Source: Akanthomyces muscarius
Lineage: Eukaryota; Ascomycota; Sordariomycetes; Hypocreales; Cordycipitaceae
Assembly: GCF_028009165.1 (NCBI RefSeq)
Contig: NC_079244.1
Coordinates: 4,588,001-4,652,000 of the forward strand
Length of the DNA: 64,000 nucleotides
Direction: 5' to 3'
A program made the translations under genes and the position numbers. The notes beneath the pieces were generated by a model, which saw only the letters and a program-made list of their open reading frames with translations, was not told the origin of the DNA and searched no databases. Within the stretch, counting starts at the first letter, position 1; each line of letters opens with the position of its first letter. Shown here piece by piece: positions 57,237 to 64,000 of this stretch.

Positions 57237-58512
57237 AATACGCATGACTGTTGATGATTTTTTTCCCGAGAGGTATCGTTTCTTTTTGGTAACTGACTGA
57301 AAGGAACAAGCGTGGCTGGGTGCCAACTCCTGCTTACCAGCAAACAAGAACGCATAAGACACTTTGCGCCCATCACTCCTCTTATCAAATCAACAGCGTG
57401 TGTAATGAACGAGCCTGGGAAAATGTCAAAGCAGTTGTGCCAGTCACATTGCTTCATTCCAGCAGCCATAGGAACTACCCAGGATGTCACTGGCACCGCT
57501 GCTTATCCGAGCGCGGCCCATGGAAACGAGCAGAGGTTCCCACAGCAGCTCGTAGCAGCGGAACAGCCTTGCTCACCACCTATAGACCACACAATCACGC
57601 AATTCCAACTCCCGCCATTTCCGTTCTCCTCATTCAAAACATTATCAATAGCCACTTTCTATACTCCTAATAAATATACAAAATGCCCAAAAGCCACTTA
57701 AGAGCTATTGAGCTAGACAGGAGGGTAGTTGAGGGGACTCTGAATTCTTTACCAAGTGCGGACTATTTAGTGCCCAAGTAAATCTAGTGCAGGAGCCAGG
57801 TGGGATCTTCTTCTTTTCGGTGTGGAATGACGATATCAATATCGGTATTATTAGTCTATAAATGGCATACGCAATGATTCATCCCCACGGATGCGCGCTG
57901 GGCCGCAAGGGTTCCCACCCGAGACAGCATAGATATAGATGTGTCTGCCACATCCGCCGCAGCAATTCCCAATGTTTCACCGAGCTGTCTGGTCAGCGCC
58001 ATTGAGAGTTTATACAGCGCAACGCTCTTTACTTGCGGGCCAGCTGCCAAAGACAGAAATGAGTGTTGCCCTGCACAACAATTACAAGGGGCAGCTGAAG
58101 CTGCTCAACGCCAGCTACATGTCCAGCTACACCTCACGCCACCGCGAGCCCACCGCAGGCCTGCGCCTGATTTTCGCATCGAGGTAAACACAAAGCGAAC
58201 TTGAAGTGCATAGTCGCTCCTGCATCTTTTTGGTGAGGCACCTAATCTTGCCTTTAACAAATCGACGATTTGCTAGGCTTCAAACGATTCTCCATGACGT
58301 CAGCGACCCCGACTTACAGCTACGCTGCACAATGACAAATACTGTATGCGCCACGCCAGATTGCTGTCTCAAACCCCCTCATTGACAATATTTCGAGGTA
58401 CACTTTATTCTTTTCAAGATTTTATCAGCAGGTTTGGAAGCGCAAAACCCTACGTCTCTTGTTGAATTAAACCTGGCTGCGATATAGCCCCGTGTAACAG
58501 CCATCATCCACC

Positions 58513-59752
58513 ATGCCGACGCAACTTCCCGCCAAGATGAAGGCGATTCAGGTCAAAGAGTTCAACAAGCCGTACGAGCTCTCCGAGATTGACGTCCCGA
58601 CACCCAAGCCGCACCAGGTGCTCGTCAAGATTCAAGCCGGCGGCTTCTGCCACACCGACTGCATGGTCATGGAGAATGCCTTTGACTCGCCGCTGCCCGT
58701 CGTCGCCTCCCATGAGCCGGCGGGTTTGGTGGTGAGTGTCGGCGCCGACGTTGCGGAATTCAAGAAAGGTGACCGGGTGGGATGCATCAACTTTGACAGC
58801 TGCTGCGGTGAGTTATAGCAGAGTCCCGAAAAAAATGTAGTTCGACGGCAGAAAAATGAGGGCTAATCAGTTGTGTGGCAGGCGAGTGTCCCGACTGCAA
58901 GGCCGGCCGCCCCATCTACTGCGACAAACCGTCGATGAAGGGCATCAACGTCAACGGCGCCTGGTCCGAGTACATGGTTGCGTAAGTACTACTCGCGAAA
59001 AGCTTAAGCCCTCACTTATAGCCCGCAGCGATGCTCGTTTTACGGTCAAGCTTCCCGAGTCCATCAACTTCTCCACCGCCGCCTGCCTCATGTGCGCCGG
59101 CATCACCATCTACGGCTCCATCAAGCGCGCCAATGTGCCCTCTGGGGGCTCCATTGCCATTGTAGGTATTGGCGGCCTCGGGCACATTGGCACACAACTC
59201 GCCAAAGCCATGGTAAACCCCCTCCCCATACTTTTTCATACATGTAGCACAGAGACTCACACCAAGAGCGCACAGGGCTACAAGGTCGTTGCCGTCGACG
59301 TCAAGCAGAGCTCCCTCGACCTCGTCAACTCGTATCGGTGGAAACCAGATGTGAGCGTCCTCGCCACGGAGCCTGCCGATGACGCCGTCCGCAAAATCAC
59401 TACCGTTGTAGAGGGGGCGTACCCGGGCGTCGACGCCGCCATCCTGGCCACCGACGCGCCGCCCGCGTTTGACTTTGCCGCCGCCATAACGAAAAAGCAC
59501 GGCACGCTCGTCCTGGTTGGCCAGCCGGACAAGGGCATTACGCTGTCGTACTTTAACGTCATTTTCCGCGACCTCAAGCTCGTGGGGTCGCTGATTGCGG
59601 ACAAGAAGCGGGCCGAGGAGTTGGTGGCGCTGGTGGCCGAGGCGGGCATCCAGGTCCAGATCAAGGAGTGGCGGCCGGAGCAGGCCGAGGAGATGCGCAA
59701 GGAGTACCTGACGGGCAAAGGTGATGGCAAGAATGTCATTGTTTTTGCGTAG
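58513..59752 (+). CDS. Zinc-dependent alcohol dehydrogenase
   Basis: NAD(P)-dependent medium-chain dehydrogenase. Four exons: 58513-58807, 58882-58981, 59029-59212, 59276-59752; 351 residues with all junctions in phase. Catalytic zinc ligands: C46 (GGFCHTDC), H67-E68 (ASHEPAG, where the more common text is GHEGAG) and a Cys in LMCAGIT. Structural zinc cysteines at 98, 101, 104 and 112 (CGECPDCKAGRPIYC). Rossmann motif GIGGLG follows. Cofactor side is not certain; GYKVVAVDVKQSSLD has an Asp at the end of beta-2, favouring NAD. The length is usual for fungal ADH. Substrate could be ethanol or another primary alcohol. Exon 4 is GC-rich. No operon-like partner. Confidence 0.93.
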
Positions 59753-60052
59753 GAATGGTTGGGATGAGAGGCATATGAGAGCGGGCGTATCGGTGTGGGG
59801 TGATTTTGCGGTGCAAGCTCAGCACAGCAGTACTATGAGTAGTATAAATTTGTTATGATGCAATGCCATGTCGTCATATTCAATAATTAAAAATATCGCA
59901 CCAAGATGAGTTGAAAGATGCAAAACGCCAAAAAGTCCCGCGCCCCATATGCATGCTAACAAGATAAGCTCATCTCTCTCCGCAGTTGCTTCTCGCTAAT
60001 AAAGCCAGGCGAAAAAAAAGCACACATAAATATACATGGTCATGACCCGGAT
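59753..60052. other. Convergent 3' region ADH / orphan gene
   Basis: A 300-bp spacer between converging stops. AT-rich stretches with AATAATTAAAAA near 59882-59893 look like poly(A)-signal sequence. No gene seen. Confidence 0.4.
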
Positions 60053-60994
60053 TTATACTTTGGCGAGGACCCGGTACTCGACATAATCCTCGCCGTTGAT
60101 GGACACGACCTGGCCCTTGGCCGTGAGCTTGCCCGCAAAAGGCCCAGCCTGGCTGCGCTGGTAGACGACACCGTTGTGGACCTTGGGCTTGGTGTCGTCG
60201 GCCGAGCTGTCCGTGACCGACGACGCGGTGCTCCCGTCCATGGAGTCGTCGCGGCTGCTGTCCGCGAAGCCGCCCCCCGGCTTGTCCGCGTCGGCTGCCA
60301 CGGCGGCCGCCGCCGCGACCGCCGCCTCGGAGACGTGGTCGTGATGGTACACGGTGCGACGCTCGCCGTGCTTCTTGCGCTTCTTCTTGACCACGCCCGC
60401 GCCGGGCGTGGGACCCAGCACCTCATCCGCAATGGCAGCGGCGGCAGCAGCAGCGTCCCCCGCCTCACCGCCGCCGCCGCCGCCTTTGCTGGCGCGGCGC
60501 GAGGCCCAGCCCTCCATGCGCTCGGCGCGGCGGCGGTCGGCGCACTTTTCGCGCTCCCAGCGCAGGTTCCGGGGGCGCTCGTGCTTGGCGGCGGCGCAGA
60601 GGTGCTCGGCCTTGTCGACGGCCTTCAGGATGTTGGCGGCGTTGTCGGGCCCGCCGGGGCGCTCGCCGGCGTCGACCTGGCGGCCGCGCTCGCGGCAGTA
60701 CTCCTTCATGCCGAGGCGGTTGAGGCCGGCGAGGTACGACTCAAAGACAATGTCCTCGTGAATGACCCAGGTCTCGCGCGAGGGCGGGTAGTTGCCGTGG
60801 ACGGGGCGGCCGTCGCGCGTCTCGGGGACGAGCTTGAAGCGCAGCTTGCCGTCGCGGCTGAGGATGCCGTAGACGGCGTGTTGGTTGGGCTCGGGCTCGC
60901 TCGAGTGCACCCAGTGGCCGATGAGGACGCGGGTGGGAATGTACGCGGCCGCGGCAGCAGCGCGGGACCCCGAGTCCGCCACCTTTTTCGACAT
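60053..60994 (-). CDS. Alanine-rich protein of unknown function
   Basis: Single frame of 313 residues from the ATG at 60994; the longer in-frame Met at 61318 would add 108 Phe/Pro-rich residues with UTR-like composition. The N-terminal half looks folded and conserved: VLIGHWVHSSEPEPNQHAVYG, then GKLRFKLVPETRDGRP, and HEDIVFESYLAGLNRLGM. A charged helical segment follows, then Ala/Gly-rich and basic (KKKRKKHGERR, a likely nuclear signal) linkers. The last ~40 residues form a second compact block: VVYQRSQAGPFAGKL, then GEDYVEYRVL. I do not recognise the family; a nuclear role is only suggested by the basic cluster. Confidence 0.7.
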   Translation of the reverse strand: MSKKVADSGSRAAAAAAYIPTRVLIGHWVHSSEPEPNQHAVYGILSRDGKLRFKLVPETRDGRPVHGNYPPSRETWVIHEDIVFESYLAGLNRLGMKEYCRERGRQVDAGERPGGPDNAANILKAVDKAEHLCAAAKHERPRNLRWEREKCADRRRAERMEGWASRRASKGGGGGGEAGDAAAAAAAIADEVLGPTPGAGVVKKKRKKHGERRTVYHHDHVSEAAVAAAAAVAADADKPGGGFADSSRDDSMDGSTASSVTDSSADDTKPKVHNGVVYQRSQAGPFAGKLTAKGQVVSINGEDYVEYRVLAKV

Positions 60995-62444
60995 TGCTAG
61001 GTGAGACCCCGAAGACCTGGGAGAGGCTTCTTCCTTCTCACTTGTGCTCGCTCCCGACGACGGGGTGAGCGGGTGGGCGGTGGTGAGGGTGGTGGCCAGG
61101 CGTTCTTTGGTCCTATACTCTTGGGGGCTAAAATTTAACGGGGCCGCCCGCTGAAGATGGTCCGGGTAGCGAAAAGCTAGGGCAGCGCGCGGGCCAGGAT
61201 TAGATGAAACTGAGAAGAGACATGGAAAGAGGAAGAAAAGGCAGAAGCGGAAGCGGAAGACGAAGAAAAAAAAACAGCGAGGAAGGACAAGAGGACCGTC
61301 TCTCAGTCGAATGCACAACCGCGCAGCTCCTGCACAGTGCCGTTGCTTAATCCAGCAAGTTTGCTTTGCAGGTTGCTGGGCGGTTCAGCTGGGCTCGCTG
61401 GGGGGAAAAGCAGCTTGGCCGTGGGCGGGGAGGCCAGTCTCCGCACCTGTTTGCCATGTGCCATGGGCAGCCTAGTACTGTGCCGTTGCACTGTGCCCGT
61501 TGGTGCACAGACAACCGCCGGGGGGCAGTTTGTGGCTTACACTATTTGCGGGATGAGTAGAGCACGAGGGCAGATGAAGGCTTGGGGAAACGCATAGATG
61601 GGTGGCGTAAGTACGGGGCCTCCGGGCTCTATTCACCCGTCGACACGAAGCTGCCTGTCCGTGGTGTGTCGCGAAGCGGGCACTAGAGCGAGGCTTTTAA
61701 CGGCGTCGATGGGAGGACAAGGATCAAGAAGGGTTACTTACGAGGGAGACGTCAAATCGCTCATTTCATACAACACCGCACTTCCCACTGCACTGCGCCC
61801 AGAAAACTGCGCTGGCTAAATAGTAAGTGCACTAGCAAAGATTCGGCTTGGGAAAGGCACACCTGTTGCAGCCACGATTGGTATTTCAGACGTTACCCGC
61901 CCCGGGTATAGAGTCGTCGTCACAAAGGGCTGCTGCAGCGAGCATTCATTTACGTACCGAGCAGTCACCCAATACGGACGCGCGAGTACATATGCATGCG
62001 TCCATCGTCTGTACCCCGGATGCTGCTGCAGACGCACTGCTTGCTGCGCTGTAACGGCGGGCACGTTGTAGCGGCCGGGCCGTTGCAGTCGCCCTGCCCA
62101 CGGACGAAAAGAAAGCTGAGGGGTGCCGATCGAGTAAATCTACCTCGTGCAAAGATGACGGTGACGACAAATAGCTCTCAGCGGCGCAAAATGTAAAAAG
62201 TCTTTGCAAATTATCACAGCCACCGCGGGGCGTCTAGCAGCCCGCCCGACAGCTGAGAGACCAAGGCTAAAGTCAACGCCCCGACGCCCCAGAAGCCCAA
62301 ATAGGGCAGCCACCGATCACGAACTAGAGAAATCGCAACTCTTGGCCAGGTGGTGACTGTTGGTATTAATATCGCTTTCTGGATCCTTTCTTATTATCAC
62401 CACGTCCTTCTCTCCTTTACATCACATCACATCACATCACAAAC
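60995..62444. other. Divergent intergenic region, no gene seen
   Basis: About 1.45 kb containing promoters for the orphan gene to the left and the duplicated-domain gene to the right. Frames at 61337-62209 are shadows in G/C-rich sequence. A short CATCA repeat lies just before the next start. Confidence 0.4.
62420..62440. repeat. CATCA pentanucleotide microsatellite in a 5' leader
   Basis: About four copies of CATCA end only five bases before the ATG at 62445, so the repeat is probably transcribed in the leader. Confidence 0.6.
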
Positions 62445-63278
62445 ATGACAGACACCAAGACGGCGCCGCCAACAGCGGCCTCTAGCACAGCACCCCCACC
62501 AGCCTACGACGCGACTGTTGGCTCCTCCTCCTCGTCTGCCGCCACACCCTTCCAGACCAGCTTCGCCTCGCTGTCGCTGCACATGAGCGACCGCCTGCGG
62601 CTCGTGCAGTTTCCCGCCGACGACGTGTCCGCCGTGCGCGACGTCCTCCGCGGCGTCTGGCGCGACGGCATCCAGGCGGAGCGGCCCTACTCCGTCTCGC
62701 ACGAGTTCAAGCTGCGCGGGCGGCCCTGGTCCGGCAGCGGCACGGGCAGCTACGCCGTGCCCGCCATGGTGCTCATGCGCGAGGTCTTTGCGCGGCTCTA
62801 CGCCCGCGGCTGGGTCCTCACGGCCTCGACGGACATTTCGCGCAAGGAGTACGACAAGGACACGCTCATCTTCCGGCGGCAGGGCGGCGATGGCGTGCTG
62901 CCGCCGGCGTCGTGGATGGCCGTCAGCTTCAAGCAGGGGGACAAGATTCGGCTGCTGGGCGCGCCGCCGGACCTGGTCGAGGCCATGGCGGCCATGCTCG
63001 CGCAGATGCGGCTGCTGCAGGCGCAGACGGTCAAGCCGCAGCAGCACGAGTTCAAGCTCCATGGGTATCCGTGGAGCGCGTCGGGCGAGGCGACGATGCA
63101 CGCGCGGTTGTTGATTCTGAGAATGGTAGAAGTGCTGGAGAGGCATGGCTGGAGTCTGTATGCAAGCATTGATCAGAACAACGGACCGGGTGGTGATAGT
63201 AGCTATAGCGAGACGGACTGCTGGTATTGCGTAAAGTCGTCGGACTGGACACCGGGAAGCATTATTCTTCATCGGTAG
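62445..63278 (+). CDS. Protein with an internally duplicated domain, function unknown
   Basis: Single exon of 277 residues. After a Ser/Ala/Pro-rich, disordered ~45-residue N-terminus comes a folded region LRLVQFPADDVSAVRDVLRGVW, resembling an RNA- or protein-interaction fold. Then two clearly related blocks follow: HEFKLRGRPWSGSG with MVLMREVFARLYARGWVL (about 85-130), and HEFKLHGYPWSASG with LLILRMVEVLERHGW (about 203-245). Each ends with an alternating beta-like stretch (STDISRKEYDKDTLIFRR, then SIDQNN ... CWYCVK). The tandem layout suggests an old internal duplication. I know no named family for this repeat. No signal peptide or membrane segment. Confidence 0.75.
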   Translation: MTDTKTAPPTAASSTAPPPAYDATVGSSSSSAATPFQTSFASLSLHMSDRLRLVQFPADDVSAVRDVLRGVWRDGIQAERPYSVSHEFKLRGRPWSGSGTGSYAVPAMVLMREVFARLYARGWVLTASTDISRKEYDKDTLIFRRQGGDGVLPPASWMAVSFKQGDKIRLLGAPPDLVEAMAAMLAQMRLLQAQTVKPQQHEFKLHGYPWSASGEATMHARLLILRMVEVLERHGWSLYASIDQNNGPGGDSSYSETDCWYCVKSSDWTPGSIILHR

Positions 63279-63675
63279 ACGATGGTGCTGTGGAGGATTG
63301 TGGTGTAGAATGAGGAGCATGGGAAGGGATGCTCATAGAGTGGTGTTGTACGATTTAGCTGGTTTGGTGTAAATTACATTAAATTCCAGGAGTGATCGCA
63401 CATGGAGAGACCGAAATAAATACAGGTCAAGGCTTTGAATCTTTATTAACGTGGCGGTTGTTGAACGTTGCTGTAGTCGAGCAGCACCAACAAGATCCAT
63501 CAGCCGCGCAGCAAAGTCAACCCCCACGTCGGTTTGCACCTCCATCAACCAACTACTTTCTGCACCACACACGCTCAAGCTCATGCCACCGCTGCACAGT
63601 CTCGAATCCATTCCATCTTCGAGGGCAAGCTTCCACTAAATATACAGCCTGAATGCCCGTCAGCTTACAACAGCC
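63279..63675. other. Intergenic region before the last gene
   Basis: About 400 bp holding the 3' end of the duplicated-domain gene and the promoter of the gene at 63676. The 63392-63652 frames are shadows. No gene seen. Confidence 0.4.
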
Positions 63676-64000
63676 ATGGCCGACGACGGCGCCCAGCGTC
63701 TCGTCCTCGCGCCGTCCACGCCCGCCGCCTTTCTCTCACACCTCTTGAACCAGCGCCGCCATCCCACCACGGCGCTCATCTGCGCCACCAAGCACGACTT
63801 CCTCCACGCCGCCGTCTCCGAGCTCCAAGACGCCCCTCCGTCCTCACCGTCCTCCCGCCCCGACGACCAGCAAGCCCCCTCCAAGCACGCCATACTCAAA
63901 GCCACCCTCGCGCACATTGCCACCTCGCGCCACATACAAACCGCCTTCGTCCCCAGCGTCGCCCACCTCCGCGCCTACCTCTCCGTCTTCCCCTCCGCCA
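63676..64000 (+). CDS. Start of an unrecognised protein, cut by the window edge
   Basis: The frame from ATG 63676 stays open to the last base (108 residues seen). It begins MADDGAQRLVLAPSTPAAFL and includes TTALICATKHDFLHA and HIATSRHIQTAFVPSVAHLRAYL, a pattern of short beta strands and helices that resembles the start of a P-loop-like or recombination-accessory fold, but no Walker motif is visible in the part seen. Introns may follow outside the window. Function unknown. Confidence 0.6.
   Translation, partial: MADDGAQRLVLAPSTPAAFLSHLLNQRRHPTTALICATKHDFLHAAVSELQDAPPSSPSSRPDDQQAPSKHAILKATLAHIATSRHIQTAFVPSVAHLRAYLSVFPSA

Larger units (their letters stand above)
56554..58512. other. Intergenic region between the CxxC gene and the alcohol dehydrogenase
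   Basis: About 2 kb. It holds a 20-bp near-tandem duplication at 56734-56774, the second arm of the dispersed repeat (57163-57236), and presumably the ADH promoter near 58.2-58.5 kb. No gene supported. Confidence 0.4.

Noticed and set aside
32031..64000. Biosynthetic gene cluster or antiviral-type system
   Set aside because: I looked for PKS, NRPS, terpene cyclase, cluster regulators, heterokaryon-incompatibility or NLR genes. Only transporters, RTA1, DAO and ADH occur, scattered among housekeeping genes without a core enzyme.
1..64000. CRISPR arrays, rRNA genes and bacterial-type operons
   Set aside because: None is seen. The introns and gene families show a fungal nuclear chromosome, where CRISPR and operons are not expected.

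Overview
The window is a stretch of nuclear chromosome from a filamentous ascomycete. The features point to Sordariomycetes and probably Hypocreales: short 50-95 bp spliceosomal introns with GTRNGT donors and CTAAC-like branch points, compact genes on both strands, TACCTA-rich promoters, and a typical fungal gene set (Med4, Pat1, Lcp5, RPC37, Qcr10, ALG3, ALG10, RTA1, AP-3 beta). The order-level placement is inference. I found 22 protein genes, two of them cut by the window edges. I recognise no rRNA, tRNA or CRISPR array.

Layout. 1-1637 (-) is the 5' part of an ABCC-type transporter. 1.6-9.6 kb is gene-poor and holds a ~250 bp AT-rich MITE-like element. 9.6-14.2 kb has two conserved-looking proteins of unknown function. 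14.7-32.0 kb is a dense housekeeping block: ALG10 (-), QCR10 (-, six exons), MED4 (+), a TM9/EMP70 protein (-), LCP5/neuroguidin (+), cytosolic MetRS (+), Pol III subunit RPC37 (+), PAT1 (-). 32.0-35.9 kb is another gene-poor gap, ending at a complete 1,456-residue ABCC multidrug-type transporter (35.95-40.43 kb). Next come D-amino-acid oxidase, ALG3 and an EIF1AD-like protein (41.0-44.8 kb), an RTA1-like membrane protein (46.7-47.9 kb) and AP-3 beta (48.2-50.6 kb). 51.3-53.9 kb encodes a secreted protein-arginine deiminase with a 27-bp minisatellite inside its coding sequence. 53.9-58.5 kb is repeat-scarred and holds one small two-exon CxxC protein gene. The right end has a zinc alcohol dehydrogenase, an alanine-rich orphan, a protein with an internally duplicated domain, and the start of a further gene cut by the edge.

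Working relations. This is mostly a housekeeping landscape with no evident biosynthetic cluster. ALG10 and ALG3 act in the same lipid-linked oligosaccharide pathway. MED4, RPC37, PAT1, LCP5 and MetRS cover transcription, mRNA decay, ribosome biogenesis and translation. The accessory genes are the two ABCC transporters, RTA1, DAO, ADH and the secreted deiminase; they look like independent stress, nutrition or secretion functions. The most noteworthy gene is the secreted arginine deiminase: it keeps the expected catalytic Asp/His/Asp/Cys set, and its signal peptide is followed by a nine-residue tandem repeat spacer.
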